Assembly (NCBI RefSeq): GCF_013306565.1
Contig: NZ_PZPO01000005.1
Coordinates: forward strand, 310,001-374,000
Length of the DNA stretch: 64,000 nt
Source: Hyphomicrobium sulfonivorans
GTDB taxonomy: Bacteria > Pseudomonadota > Alphaproteobacteria > Rhizobiales > Hyphomicrobiaceae
Direction: 5' to 3'
In this document: piece by piece, positions 9,465 to 18,442 of the stretch
Layout: the number at the start of each line of letters is the position of its first letter
Numbering within the stretch: position 1 is the stretch's first letter
Program-made: the position numbers and the translations under genes
Notes under the pieces: model-generated
Seen by the model: the letters and a program-made list of their open reading frames with translations, nothing else
The model's database searches: none
Told to the model about the DNA's origin: nothing

Positions 9465-10502
9465 TCAGGCCCCGGTGACAGCGCGAACGATGGCGTCCTG
9501 GTCAAGTCCGTGCTGGCCGATCACCACCAGCCGGCCCTGACGGCTTTCGCCGGGCTTCCACGGACGGTCAAACTGCTGCTGCAGACGCTGACCGACACCC
9601 TGAATCAGCAGCCGCATGGGCTTGCCGGTAACTTCGACAAAGCCCTTGGTGCGCAGAATATCATGATCCGCAGTCGCCTGCTTGATCCGCGCCACGATGT
9701 CGGCCGGGTCGTTAACCGTCGGCAGGTCGATGATGAACGTGTCGAAGTCGTCGTGGTCGTGCTCTTCCTCGGCGTCGTGGTGCGAGGGCCGGGCGGCGAG
9801 GTCGTTCTCGGCCGCCGCCTTGATGCCCAGCAGCACATCGGCATCCAGTTTCGCGCCTTCCGCCGTCACCACCTTCACCGCGCGCGGAATGGCGGCGTTG
9901 ATCTCGCTGATCACGCGCTGGCGATCGTCATCGTTCAGCAGATCCGCCTTGTTGAGCACAATGAGATCGGCGCACAGCAGCTGATCCTCGTAGACTTCCT
10001 CAAGCGGGTTGTCGTGATCGAGCGAAGCGTCTTCCTGCTGCTGTGCCTTCAGCGCTTCGGGATCATCCGCAAAGCGTCCGGCCGCAACGGCCGCGCCGTC
10101 CACCACCGTCACCACGCCGTCAACGGTCACGCGCGAGGCGATAGCGGGCCAGTTGAACGCCTGCACCAGCGGCTTCGGCAGCGCCAGCCCGGACGTTTCG
10201 ATCAGGATGTGCTCCGGCGGCTCGGCCAGTGCCAGCAGGCCTTCCAGCGCCGGCACAAAATCGTCGGCCACCGTGCAGCAGATGCAACCGTTGGAAAGCT
10301 CGACGATGCTTTCCTCCTTGCAGCTCTCGATGCCGCAACCCTTCAGGATCTCGCCATCGATGCCGACGTCGCCGAACTCGTTGACGATCACCGCCAGCCG
10401 CCGACCGCCCGCATTCTGCAGCACGTGACGCACCAGCGTGGTTTTTCCGGCGCCCAGAAAACCGGTGATGATGGTGCATGGCACCTTGGCAATGTCGGTC
10501 AT
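9465..10502 (-). CDS. cobW: CobW GTPase, cobalt/zinc-handling metallochaperone
   Basis: A 345-residue G3E GTPase: Walker A GFLGAGKTT at residues 14-22, the metal-binding CICC motif around residue 74, NKAD guanine-specificity motif around residue 186, and a histidine/acid-rich stretch (HHDAEEEHDHDD) about residue 243. CobW proteins act as nucleotide-dependent metallochaperones, here most plausibly delivering cobalt to CobNST. The start overlaps the DUF1636 stop by four bases. The CobW C-terminal domain is present and the gene is intact. Confidence 0.95.
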   Translation of the reverse strand: MTDIAKVPCTIITGFLGAGKTTLVRHVLQNAGGRRLAVIVNEFGDVGIDGEILKGCGIESCKEESIVELSNGCICCTVADDFVPALEGLLALAEPPEHILIETSGLALPKPLVQAFNWPAIASRVTVDGVVTVVDGAAVAAGRFADDPEALKAQQQEDASLDHDNPLEEVYEDQLLCADLIVLNKADLLNDDDRQRVISEINAAIPRAVKVVTAEGAKLDADVLLGIKAAAENDLAARPSHHDAEEEHDHDDFDTFIIDLPTVNDPADIVARIKQATADHDILRTKGFVEVTGKPMRLLIQGVGQRLQQQFDRPWKPGESRQGRLVVIGQHGLDQDAIVRAVTGA

Positions 10503-10897
10503 GCTGGCTCCGTTGCGGGGTGTTCAAATCCAAGGGGAGGGGTGCGCGAAATCACACCCTGGCGGAAGCACAGCGGCCGTTCCTTCCAGGGCACGAGCCC
10601 GTTTTCCGATTGCTGAAACGCAACCGCGGCGTTGGCGATGTCTTCCAGGTGATCTTCGGCCTTCAGGTCGCCGATGATGTACGTCCACTTGCCATCGGCG
10701 GCCAGCGCGATTGTATGCGGACGCTTGCACACAGCCAGGCATTCCACCTGACGGACGGTGATGTTCTCGGCCTTGATGTCAGCCAGCCGCGCGCTCAGCG
10801 CATCGGCAAATCCGGCGCCCGGATGCGGGTTTTCCTTCGTCCAGCGCGCATCCGCTGCGCACGTCACGCACACAAACACATCCACATTAGCGCCCAT
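10499..10897 (-). CDS. DUF1636 thioredoxin-like [2Fe-2S] ferredoxin-type protein
   Basis: A 132-residue protein with two cysteine pairs, one in VFVCVTCAADAR near residue 10 and one in VECLAVCKRPH near residue 53, arranged as in thioredoxin-fold [2Fe-2S] ferredoxins and the DUF1636 family. DUF1636 members recur next to cobW/cobN, and a role in metal handling or electron supply for corrin synthesis is inferred from that context only. It overlaps cbtA by 11 bases upstream and cobW by four downstream, so it is an integral part of the riboswitch-controlled operon. Confidence 0.8.
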   Translation of the reverse strand: MGANVDVFVCVTCAADARWTKENPHPGAGFADALSARLADIKAENITVRQVECLAVCKRPHTIALAADGKWTYIIGDLKAEDHLEDIANAAVAFQQSENGLVPWKERPLCFRQGVISRTPPLGFEHPATEPA

Positions 10898-11648
10898 CGG
10901 CTTCAGCCTCCGAAGCTGCGCCGATGCGTTGCCAGAACGTGCCGACCAGAAAACCTGTCAGCGCCCACAGCACGGCCTGCACCGCCAGCGACATCGCCGC
11001 AAAGCGCGCTGCCAGCTCAGCGGGAACAGCACTTGCGCCGGCCTCGATAGCGGGATGCGGCGCGCCCCACAGATGCGGAGCCAGCAGCACCGGGATTGCC
11101 AGCAGCCGCAGCCAGCCGGTCTCGCCGCGCAGCAGCAGCCACAGACCCACCGCGCTCATCGCTGCCGTCATCACCCACCACTGCTGACGGGCGAACAGAT
11201 CTTCCGCCATCATGCCGGGCAGTTCCGGCGCCAACCCCATCGCCGGAGCGAGGCCAGCGGCCGCGAACGCCGCCGCACCCCAGCCGAGCGCTGTATTCTG
11301 CGTGATCCGCTCGCCGCCCAGCAGCATCGCCGCAATCAGAATGAAGGCGAAGCCGGTTGCCGTGCCGATGGTGGCGACACCGGTATAAACCGTGCGCTCC
11401 AGCCCATCCTCCGGCGCCCACTCGCTATGTCCATCGCCATCAGCGCCGGACGTCGCATGCGCCAGATACAGCTTCGCGCCGCCGAACGGTGCTTCATGCA
11501 TCACCGACGCATGCTGATGGCTATGCCCACCCTCGAAGCGTTCGGCATCGATGATAAGCGGTGTGGTGGTGAACGCCTGCAGCAGAGCCACAATAAGCCC
11601 CGCGCACAGTCCGGCCAGCAGGCCGACCGCGAAAACGCGCGTGATCAT
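10887..11648 (-). CDS. cbtA: CbtA-type cobalt transporter subunit
   Basis: A 253-residue inner-membrane protein with about five to six hydrophobic segments (starting MITRVFAVGLLAGLCAGLIV), a histidine-bearing loop HSHQHASVMHEAP near residue 45, and the CbtA pattern of Pro-rich and Gly-rich helices. CbtAB is a predicted cobalt importer commonly placed under cobalamin riboswitches. It follows cbtB by 11 bases and overlaps the DUF1636 gene. Membrane topology is inferred from hydrophobicity. Confidence 0.85.
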   Translation of the reverse strand: MITRVFAVGLLAGLCAGLIVALLQAFTTTPLIIDAERFEGGHSHQHASVMHEAPFGGAKLYLAHATSGADGDGHSEWAPEDGLERTVYTGVATIGTATGFAFILIAAMLLGGERITQNTALGWGAAAFAAAGLAPAMGLAPELPGMMAEDLFARQQWWVMTAAMSAVGLWLLLRGETGWLRLLAIPVLLAPHLWGAPHPAIEAGASAVPAELAARFAAMSLAVQAVLWALTGFLVGTFWQRIGAASEAEADGR

Positions 11649-11659
11649 GTCAATTATGC

Positions 11660-11833
11660 TCAGTGGCAGGGAAAGCTGAGCGAGTGGCGCGTGTCATGTG
11701 CAGCGTTATGCAGCACCGAGGAGTGCGCAAATCCGGTCATGAACACCAGGCCGAAGCCGAACACGAGCGCCAGCAGTGCCGCGATGCGAACGTCTGCACG
11801 TACCGATGTCGAATGGGTGATTGCCGTAGACAT
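11660..11833 (-). CDS. cbtB: CbtB small cobalt transporter subunit
   Basis: A 57-residue protein with one transmembrane segment (AALLALVFGFGLVFMTGFAH) and a C-terminal metal-binding tail that ends RHSLSFPCH, diagnostic of CbtB. A GGAGG ribosome site lies about four bases before the ATG. It is the first gene after the cobalamin riboswitch and is immediately followed by cbtA. The histidines and the terminal CH are the presumed cobalt ligands. Confidence 0.9.
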   Translation of the reverse strand: MSTAITHSTSVRADVRIAALLALVFGFGLVFMTGFAHSSVLHNAAHDTRHSLSFPCH

Positions 11834-11875
11834 AGTGCCTCCTCAGCCCGCCCACCGGGGCCACTTGAGTTGCTG

Positions 11876-12044
11876 TTGACGGCAGGTCTCCTGGCTCTCG
11901 GTTCACCGCTTGCGACTACCTTCCCGGTTTCCCAGTGGTACGAATGCCGCGTGCTCGCCGATTACAGTTGCGGGGGCAGCTGCGGATTGGTCACGTGTGA
12001 CGACACCGCATTCCCTTTCAAATCCCCTTGTGGGGAACCGTCTC
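11876..12044 (-). promoter_or_regulatory. Cobalamin riboswitch upstream of cbtB and the leftward cob operon
   Basis: On the minus strand the region has the conserved core CCCCCGCAACTGTAA around 11971-11985 and the B12 box AGCCAGGAGACCTGCCGTC close to 11877-11895. Outer GACGG/CCGTC segments pair to form P1. This is the AdoCbl aptamer layout. It precedes cbtB by about 40 bases and would reduce expression of the whole cbtB-to-cobM operon when cobalamin is plentiful. Exact ends are approximate. Confidence 0.93.
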
Positions 12045-12143
12045 ATGGTCTGATAAGACTACGCGCGAAGCCCCGTCAATGGCAAACCTGTCGCTCAAGC
12101 GAGCGCCGCACGCCTTCCGACGCACTATGGAGTAATTGCAGCC

Positions 12144-12755
12144 ATGGCCGCAAAAATCGACGATCCCGAACGCCACAAGTCAAAAATGGCGAACCGCAAG
12201 GCCGCGCAGGATGCCGAGGTCGCCGGCAAGACCATCGAAAAAGGGCTGCTGATCGTCCACACCGGCAAGGGCAAGGGTAAATCGACAGCGGCATTTGGCC
12301 TTTTGATGCGCGCGCTCGGGCGCGGCTTCAAAACCGGCGTCGTGCAGTTCGGCAAGGGCGCGTGGGACACTGGCGAGCGCCATGCCATCGACCGTTTTCC
12401 AGGGCAGGTTTCCTGGCATGCGCTGGGCGAGGGCTTCACCTGGGAAACGCAGGACCGCACGCGCGATGTGGCGGCGGCGGAGCGCGCCTGGGCCAAGGCT
12501 GAGGAGCTGATGGCCGATCCGGAGCTGCGCCTGCTCATTCTCGATGAGCTCAACATCGCGCTGCGTTACGATCATCTCGACATCGCCAACGTGGTGGCAA
12601 CGCTCACCGCGCGGCGGCCGGATCTGCACATCGTCGTCACCGGGCGCAACGCCAAGCCCGAGCTGATCGAAGCCGCTGACCTCGTCACCGAGATGACGCC
12701 GGTCAAGCATCACTTCGATGCCGGCGTGAAGGCGCAGGAAGGCATCGAATACTGA
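12144..12755 (+). CDS. cobO: Cob(I)yrinic acid a,c-diamide adenosyltransferase
   Basis: A 203-residue P-loop enzyme: [20 protein letters not shown] around residue 39 is the atypical Walker motif of the CobA/CobO/BtuR family, with [13 protein letters not shown] around residue 129. It transfers the adenosyl group of ATP to Co(I) corrinoids. It is the first gene of a rightward operon divergent from the riboswitch; a GGAG lies 14 bases before the ATG. Its stop overlaps the cobQ start (TGATG). No riboswitch is visible on this strand. Confidence 0.95.
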   Translation: MAAKIDDPERHKSKMANRKAAQDAEVAGKTIEKGLLIVHTGKGKGKSTAAFGLLMRALGRGFKTGVVQFGKGAWDTGERHAIDRFPGQVSWHALGEGFTWETQDRTRDVAAAERAWAKAEELMADPELRLLILDELNIALRYDHLDIANVVATLTARRPDLHIVVTGRNAKPELIEAADLVTEMTPVKHHFDAGVKAQEGIEY

Positions 12756-14248
12756 TGGCCGCCAGGGCCCTCATGTTCCAGGGCACCGGCTCGGATGTCG
12801 GCAAGTCGATGCTGGTCGCCGGCATTGCGCGCGCATTGACCCGTCGCGGTCTGCGCGTGCGTCCGTTCAAGCCGCAGAATATGTCCAACAACGCCGCCGT
12901 CACCGTCGACGGCGGCGAGATCGGCCGTGCGCAGGCGTTGCAGGCGCGTGCGTGCGGTGTCGCGCCAACCGTGCACATGAACCCTGTGCTGCTGAAGCCG
13001 CAGAGCGAAGTCGGCGCGCAGGTCGTGGTGCAGGGGCGCGTCGTCGGCAACAGCAAGGCAGCCGACTATCAGCAACTCAAGCACTCGCTGATGGGCGCGG
13101 TGCTGGAAAGCTTCGGTCGCCTCTGTGATGAAGCCGACATCGTGCTTGTTGAAGGCGCGGGCTCGGCGTCGGAAATCAATCTGCGCCGCAACGACATCGC
13201 CAACATGGGTTTCGCGCAGGCGGCTAGTGTGCCCGTTGTCCTGATCGGCGATATCGAACGCGGCGGCGTCATCGCCAGCATCGTCGGCACGCAGGTGGTG
13301 CTGCCATCGGATGACGCCGACATGATCGCAGGCTTCATCGTCAATCGTTTTCGCGGCGACCCATCGCTGTTCGACGATGGCATGGCATCAATCGCGCAGC
13401 GCACCGGCTGGCGCGCGCTGGGGCTGGTGCCGTTTTTCGACGGCGCACGTAATCTTCCCGCTGAAGATGCGCTTGGCCTGGCGGAGCGGGAAGCCAAGCC
13501 CGATGCAAAGATCCGCATTGCCGTGCTGGCTTATCCGCGCGTGTCCAACTTCGACGACTTCGATCCGCTGCGGTTGGAGCCGTCCGTTGATCTCATGTTC
13601 ATCCGGCCCGGCGAAGTCATTCCACCGGATGTAAACCTCGTCATTCTGCCCGGATCGAAAGCAACAATTGCTGACCTCGCCGCGCTGCGCGCAACGGGGT
13701 GGGACATCGATCTCAAGGCGCATCTGCGCCGCGGCGGCCGTGTGCTCGGCATTTGCGGCGGCTATCAGATGCTCGGACGCATCGTCTCCGATCCGCTCGG
13801 CACCGAAGGCCCGGCGCAAACCTGTGAAGGGCTGGCGCTGCTCGATGTCGATACCGTGCTTACGGGCGACAAGCAGTTGATCGAAGTCGCGGGCAGCCAT
13901 GTCAGCGGTCCGCGCTTCAACGGCTATGAAATGCATGTCGGCCGTACCGATGGAGCGGATTGTGCGCGCGCGCTGTTGCGCTTCGACGATGGCCGTGCGG
14001 ATGGCGCTGCCAATGCCGATGGTTCAGTCGAAGGCTGCTACGTGCACGGCCTTTTTGCCGATGACACACAGCGCCGGTTCTGGCTTGAGCGTCTGGGCGT
14101 GGCGGCGCACGACGATCGCATGAACTATGAAGCTACGGTCGAAGCCACGCTCGACCAGCTCGCCGAGCATCTTGAACGTTATCTCGACATCGACGCGCTG
14201 CTCACGCTGGCGCGCGCGCCACAACTGGAAACAGTAGAACACAAATGA
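12755..14248 (+). CDS. cobQ: Cobyric acid synthase (glutamine-hydrolysing)
   Basis: A 497-residue protein. The N terminus ([20 protein letters not shown]) is the dethiobiotin-synthetase-like ATPase domain; the C-terminal half is a class I glutamine amidotransferase with [11 protein letters not shown] (catalytic cysteine about residue 332) and a late catalytic histidine in [10 protein letters not shown]. It amidates four carboxylates of adenosylcobyrinic a,c-diamide. The gene is translationally coupled to cobO and cobF by start/stop overlaps. Length is typical. Confidence 0.95.
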   Translation: MAARALMFQGTGSDVGKSMLVAGIARALTRRGLRVRPFKPQNMSNNAAVTVDGGEIGRAQALQARACGVAPTVHMNPVLLKPQSEVGAQVVVQGRVVGNSKAADYQQLKHSLMGAVLESFGRLCDEADIVLVEGAGSASEINLRRNDIANMGFAQAASVPVVLIGDIERGGVIASIVGTQVVLPSDDADMIAGFIVNRFRGDPSLFDDGMASIAQRTGWRALGLVPFFDGARNLPAEDALGLAEREAKPDAKIRIAVLAYPRVSNFDDFDPLRLEPSVDLMFIRPGEVIPPDVNLVILPGSKATIADLAALRATGWDIDLKAHLRRGGRVLGICGGYQMLGRIVSDPLGTEGPAQTCEGLALLDVDTVLTGDKQLIEVAGSHVSGPRFNGYEMHVGRTDGADCARALLRFDDGRADGAANADGSVEGCYVHGLFADDTQRRFWLERLGVAAHDDRMNYEATVEATLDQLAEHLERYLDIDALLTLARAPQLETVEHK

Positions 14249-15006
14249 CCGACATCTTCGTCATCGGCATCGGAGCGGGGGGCGCCGATCTGCTCACTGT
14301 GCAGGCGATTGACGCCCTGCGTGCCACCGATGTTTTCCTCATCTTTGACAAAGGCGAGGAAAAGGCCGAGCTGTCGGAGCTGCGCAAGCAGATATGCGCG
14401 CGCTATTGCACCGAGAAGCCCTATCGCTTCGTTGAAATCTCGGTGCCGGAGCGAGATCCGGCGTTACCGTACAAGCAGGCCGTAGCCGTCTGGCACGCCG
14501 CCCGCGCGGCGCGGGTGGCCGATGAGATCGCAGCGCTTAAAGCGCGTGGTGAAACCGGTGCGTTCCTGTCGTGGGGAGATCCATCGCTTTACGATAGTAT
14601 CCTTCGCATCATCGATGGCGTAAGGGCCGATGGCGCGGTTCAGTTCGAACACACTGTCATTCCCGGCATCAGCAGCATCCAGATCCTCACCGCGCGCCAT
14701 CGCATCGCGCTCAACGCCATCGGCGAGCCGGTGTTGTTCACCACCGGCCGCAAACTGGCTGAACGTTTCCCGGAAGGGCAGGGCAACGTCGTCGTGTTTC
14801 TGGATGGTGGCGACGGGCTGGCGTCGTTACGCGGCCGTGCCGGGGAAATCTTCTGGGGTGCTTATCTGGGCACTGCCGATGAGGTCACGCACGCCGGTCC
14901 CATCGATACCGTGCTCGATAGCATCCTCGAACAGCGGCAGGCCTGCCGTGCGCGTAAGGGCTGGATCATGGACGTCTATCTCATCCGCCCGCCACAGCCC
15001 GCCTGA
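14245..15006 (+). CDS. cobF: Precorrin-6A synthase (deacetylating), C1-methyltransferase
   Basis: A 253-residue tetrapyrrole methylase with [20 protein letters not shown] at the N terminus, [13 protein letters not shown] around residue 109 and [11 protein letters not shown] around residue 138. CobF methylates C-1 and removes acetate from precorrin-5 and is specific to the aerobic pathway. The ATG overlaps the cobQ stop by four bases. Last gene of the cobO-cobQ-cobF operon; about 240 bases without a gene follow. Confidence 0.93.
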   Translation: MTDIFVIGIGAGGADLLTVQAIDALRATDVFLIFDKGEEKAELSELRKQICARYCTEKPYRFVEISVPERDPALPYKQAVAVWHAARAARVADEIAALKARGETGAFLSWGDPSLYDSILRIIDGVRADGAVQFEHTVIPGISSIQILTARHRIALNAIGEPVLFTTGRKLAERFPEGQGNVVVFLDGGDGLASLRGRAGEIFWGAYLGTADEVTHAGPIDTVLDSILEQRQACRARKGWIMDVYLIRPPQPA

Positions 15007-15248
15007 CAATCACCGGCGGCCGGCTCCGCGTAGCGGGGGCGCCAGCGCAAAAAGAGGTGCACCAAACAGCGCTGGCGGCCGGCTGACCGGAGGGCAGTCG
15101 CCAGCGCCGAATAAAGCACGCGGCCGCGCATAAATCATAATTACCTAAAATTTAACGCGGTTTGCGTTGAACGCGTAAAACACTCATTGCCGCACATTGA
15201 TTATGGCTATTAACGCATTTCTTAACGCTGCGGGGCGGGGAGTTAATT

Positions 15249-15929
15249 ATGCAATTTTATGCGCCGATCTCGACCGAAGTAAACGAGACCGTCAGCTTCC
15301 TCGGCATCGATCTGGATCTGACCGGTTGCGTGCTGCGCCCGCGCGAAGAGACCGAGCTTCTGGCCCGCGCTGCGATTGAAAAAATCACGCAAGATCAAGG
15401 CGCTCCGCTCTGCATCGATATGTGCTGCGGCGCTGGAAATATCGCCATCGCGCTGGCGCGCCATCATCAGAATGCCCGGATTTGGGCCTGTGATCTCACC
15501 GACGACGCCGTCGCAACATCGCGCCACAACGTCCGCCGTCATGACCTGATCCAGCGCGTCGCGGTGCTGCAGGGCGACCTGTTTGCCCCGCTTGCTGACG
15601 CTGAACTCTCCGGTGCGGTTGATCTGATTGTCGCTAATCCGCCTTATATTTCAACGTCTAGGCTGCTGGGGGGCGATCGCGCCGAGCTGCTGGAAAACGA
15701 GCCGCGGGAGGCCTTCGATGGCGGCCCATACGGCGTCTCGCTGCACATGCGCATCATCAAGGAAGCACCCGCGTTCCTGCGGTCGGGCGGTTGGCTCGGC
15801 TTTGAATTTGGCCTCGGTCAGGACAGGCAAATCGCGGCGCTGCTGAAGCGCGCGAAGGTGTTCGCTGATCCGGTCTGGCACCACGACGGAGCAGGCGACG
15901 CCCGCGCGGTTATGGTCCAGAAGCTATGA
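15249..15929 (+). CDS. PrmC/HemK-like class I methyltransferase
   Basis: A 226-residue protein with the N5-glutamine methyltransferase pattern: LRPREETELLA near residue 31, IDMCCGAGNIAIALA (SAM-binding motif I) around residue 57, and NPPYIS around residue 129, the catalytic NPPY motif. It resembles the catalytic domain of PrmC but lacks the usual N-terminal helical domain, so it is probably a paralogue acting on another amide or small substrate. GGGGAG upstream of the ATG is a good ribosome site. Stands alone between cobF and tRNA-Thr. Confidence 0.75.
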   Translation: MQFYAPISTEVNETVSFLGIDLDLTGCVLRPREETELLARAAIEKITQDQGAPLCIDMCCGAGNIAIALARHHQNARIWACDLTDDAVATSRHNVRRHDLIQRVAVLQGDLFAPLADAELSGAVDLIVANPPYISTSRLLGGDRAELLENEPREAFDGGPYGVSLHMRIIKEAPAFLRSGGWLGFEFGLGQDRQIAALLKRAKVFADPVWHHDGAGDARAVMVQKL

Positions 15930-15968
15930 TGCTAAGAGACTGAAAAGTCGGAAAAATATTGTCTGGAA

Positions 15969-16043
15969 TGGTGCCGGCTGAGGGATTTGAACCCCCGACC
16001 TTCGGTTTACAAAACCGCTGCACTACCACTGTGCTAAGCCGGC
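15969..16043 (-). tRNA. tRNA-Thr (anticodon TGT)
   Basis: On the minus strand the acceptor GCCGGCT pairs with AGCCGGC, the D arm reads GCACAGTGGTAGTGC, the anticodon loop is TTTGTAA with anticodon TGT, and the T arm is GGGGGTTCGAATCCCTC. A CCA end is encoded at 15971-15969. The sequence folds into a normal cloverleaf with a G-A mismatch at the base of the anticodon stem. Confidence 0.96.
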
Positions 16044-16349
16044 CCGATCAACGGGGCTGCCTTATAGCGCGCGTCCGGCAAAGGCGCCAGTGGTTCACGA
16101 CGCAAATCAGGTCCGTTTTACCTGCGGTCAAATCGCTTCCGGCAACGGCCACTTGGCCGCCGCCCGCGCACGTCTGCCCCTGACCAGCTAGCGCCGGGAA
16201 AAAATTTTAGCCTCACATCGGCACATTCGCCCCGCTCCGATGCGGCGGTTAGCGCTTCATTATCCTTGTTTTGCCATGCTCCCCCTCAGTTGCGTGAGTT
16301 TTGCGGAAGCGTTCTCTCCGCGCGTTGAATGTCAGTTGAGGTAATGCGC

Positions 16350-16709
16350 ATGCGTTTCACCCACTTGCTGGCGGCTGTCAGCGTTGCCACCACGTTTGGC
16401 ATCGCCGCTGCCGTCCCCGCCGAAGCTCACGGACGTTGCCGTGCTCCGGGCGGGTTCTGTGGCCCCCAACCGGTCAGCCACTTCATCTATTATCCGCGCT
16501 ATTCCAACGTCTACCAGTGGGCGACTCTGGCGCCCTATCCAGGTGCGTATGCCTACATGCCGCGCGGGTACTACAGCCGTTACTATCGTCCCTATGGCCA
16601 GTATGCCCGCCGTTATTGGGCACCCCGCCGTGCCCGCGCTCCGGTTTATGTCGCTGCGCCCGTAGCGGCTCCGGCGGCTGACTGTTGCGACGGTGGCTAT
16701 CTGAAGTAG
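16350..16709 (+). CDS. Small secreted Tyr/Arg/Pro-rich protein
   Basis: A 119-residue product. The ATG at 16350 is preferred because GAGG lies eight bases before it, whereas the ATG six bases earlier is too close. An N-terminal signal peptide (hydrophobic core LLAAVSVATTFGIAAAV, cleavage probably after AEA) is followed by a Tyr/Arg/Pro-rich body with YYSRYYRPYGQYARRYW and a Pro/Ala/Val stretch, ending in DCCDGGYLK. The composition resembles small periplasmic or cell-surface proteins common in Hyphomicrobiales. No function can be assigned. Confidence 0.6.
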   Translation: MRFTHLLAAVSVATTFGIAAAVPAEAHGRCRAPGGFCGPQPVSHFIYYPRYSNVYQWATLAPYPGAYAYMPRGYYSRYYRPYGQYARRYWAPRRARAPVYVAAPVAAPAADCCDGGYLK

Positions 16710-16810
16710 GAGCCTGGCGCCGTCCCCCTCACGGTGTGCAGTCAACTCCAGCAACGGCGTGAATGATAACCCGGTGCGAAGCTGTTGCGGTGTTGAGTTT
16801 TAGGCCCTGC

Positions 16811-16845
16811 AAAGGGCGGCTGGATCAATCATCCGGCCGCCCTTT
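16811..16845. terminator. Bidirectional intrinsic terminator
   Basis: A perfect AAAGGGCGGC / GCCGCCCTTT stem extends inward by five further pairs (one G-T) to a CAATC loop, 15 pairs in all, followed by CGCTTTT. It lies between the convergent small secreted protein gene and rlmB and can serve both. Confidence 0.85.
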
Positions 16846-16884
16846 CGCTTTTCCGCAGTCGCCCCGCCAATTTGTGTAACCGGT

Positions 16885-17712
16885 TCAGCTCTGAGCGCGC
16901 TTCCACGCAGCGTGGTGCAGGGCGATGGCGGCAGCGTTGGATACGTTGAGGCTGGCGATTGGGCCAGAAGTGCTGATCTTCACCAGCCGCTCGCAGCTTT
17001 TCCGTGTGAGCTCGCGCAGGCCTTTGCCCTCGGCGCCGAGAACCAGCGCCACACGGCCTGCAAACGTTTCATCCTCAATCTTCGCGTCTGATGTACCTTC
17101 GAGGCCCAGCGTCAGGCAGCCTTGTTCTTTCAGTTCATCGATGGTGCGAGCCAGGTTCTGGACGAGAGCCACCGGTACCAGTTCAAGCGCGCCTGAAGCG
17201 GATTTTGCCAGCGTGCCATCCAGCGGCGCACTGTGCCGCCGCGTCATCACCAGCCCGCCGGCGCCAAACACAGCCGCAGAGCGCAGGATGGCGCCGACAT
17301 TGTGGGGATCGGTAACCTGATCCAGCACCAGCAGCGGCCCCGTGTCGGCCTGTTCCAGCAGATCCTGCAGCGAAAGATCGGGCAGGGGCTCCGTCTCCAG
17401 CAGCACGCCCTGATGCACCGTGTCCGGGCCCAGTAGTCGATCAAGGTCGCGCGGCGTAACCCGCTCCGGTGATACCGACCTTGCGCCTACAGCCTCGGCC
17501 AGCCGGTGTTCGGCATTCTCCGTCATCAGCAGGCGCTGAACCCGCCGCTTGGGGTTGTTCAGTGCCGCTTCGACGGCGTGGACGCCAAACAGCCAGACAC
17601 GGCCGTCCTCGGCCGCCGAGGGGCGATTCTGTCCGGTTGTTGCGCGCGGGCGTTGGTCGCCACGACGCTGGAACGGTCGTTTGCCGCCCTTGGGGCGGTA
17701 GGAGGGCTGCTT
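16885..17712 (-). CDS. rlmB: 23S rRNA (guanosine-2'-O)-methyltransferase, RlmB type (SpoU family)
   Basis: A 275-residue SpoU/TrmH-family enzyme. A basic N-terminal tail (MKQPSYRPKGGKRPFQRR) leads to the substrate-binding domain (VWLFGVHAVEAALNNPKRR) and the knotted SPOUT catalytic domain with LVLDQVTDPHNVGAILRSA, LVLGAEGKGLR and IASLNVSNAAAIALH motifs. It 2'-O-methylates G2251 of 23S rRNA. The ATG at 17712 was chosen over an upstream in-frame start because it opens the conserved region. A strong terminator follows its stop. Confidence 0.9.
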   Translation of the reverse strand, partial: KQPSYRPKGGKRPFQRRGDQRPRATTGQNRPSAAEDGRVWLFGVHAVEAALNNPKRRVQRLLMTENAEHRLAEAVGARSVSPERVTPRDLDRLLGPDTVHQGVLLETEPLPDLSLQDLLEQADTGPLLVLDQVTDPHNVGAILRSAAVFGAGGLVMTRRHSAPLDGTLAKSASGALELVPVALVQNLARTIDELKEQGCLTLGLEGTSDAKIEDETFAGRVALVLGAEGKGLRELTRKSCERLVKISTSGPIASLNVSNAAAIALHHAAWKRAQS

Positions 17713-17892
17713 CATTGGAAGAAAATATGCCTGAAATGGGGGCTGGAGCGTAACTCGTGACAAAGGATGCGCATCCTGCCGCTTTTCCATTTGACATCCA
17801 AGGGCCTGATGCCGATAAACCCCTCGCCCTGCCGCCCTTCGCGCGGGGCACTTTCATTTCGAGCGGCAAGGCAGTTTGAAATGAATTGGTCA

Positions 17893-17977
17893 GGAGGGGT
17901 GCCCGAGTGGCTAAAGGGGACGGACTGTAAATCCGTTGGCTTCGCCTACGCTGGTTCGAATCCAGCCCCCTCCACCA
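17893..17977 (+). tRNA. tRNA-Tyr (anticodon GTA)
   Basis: Acceptor GGAGGGG pairs with CCCCTCC; the anticodon loop CTGTAAA carries GTA; a long variable arm TGGCTTCGCCTAC is present, as expected for a class II tRNA; the T arm is GCTGGTTCGAATCCAGC. The CCA is encoded. The 3' end is followed within about 110 bases by integrase remains, which marks it as a likely attachment site. Confidence 0.97.
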
Positions 17978-18089
17978 TACCTTCTCGCCTCTGGCGTTGA
18001 AATTACTGGATATAATGGTCCAGGTTACTCCCTTTCCCCCTTTGCTGCGCCGTTCTGTGGAACATTTGGTCTGCTGAAAGGGAGCAGAT

Positions 18090-18400
18090 TTGAATGTTGG
18101 GAAGATTGCGTTTCCGTCGAAGCGGGATGGGTACTGGGTGCTGCTGCGGAGGGGTCCAAAGCGATTCCAGTCTATCGAAAAGCGTCAGAAGGTCTGCCTG
18201 TCGACTGGCATCAGGGTAGTGGACGACCCCCGGGCCTTAGAGGCTAAGGATGTCGTCTGGCAATAGGATGATGACCTGCATCTGTGCTGGGAGCAGATGT
18301 TGTCAGGTGATCTCGTTGAGGGCGAGCAGCGTTACAACCGTGCCTTTACACTCGTCAGATCAGCACGTTCGAAGCATGCGTTCTCGATTAAAGGCGGGAA
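18090..18400 (+). pseudogene. Broken tyrosine-integrase N-terminal region beside tRNA-Tyr
   Basis: A TTG at 18090 follows GGGAGCAGAT. Translation begins MNVGKIAFPSKRDGYWVLLR and continues with RRGPKRFQSIEKRQKVCLST and DDPRALEAK, the look of an integrase N-terminal region. A TAG at 18264-18266 interrupts it, after which the same frame continues with WEQMLSGDLVEGEQRYNRA, typical of the SAM-like core-binding domain of these integrases. Homology fades near 18400 and no catalytic domain is seen. The position just 3' of tRNA-Tyr fits a decayed integrative element. Family assignment is by eye. Confidence 0.6.
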
Positions 18401-18442
18401 CGCAGGCAAGCATTCAGGCCAGCGTAGAAGTCGAGCTCTTGA

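Noticed and set aside
15007-15248. GC-rich inverted segments after cobF as terminator or riboswitch
   Set aside because: No clear perfect stem with T run and no aptamer core could be traced.
17936-18247. ORF beginning inside tRNA-Tyr
   Set aside because: Overlaps the tRNA and has no ribosome site or family-like sequence.
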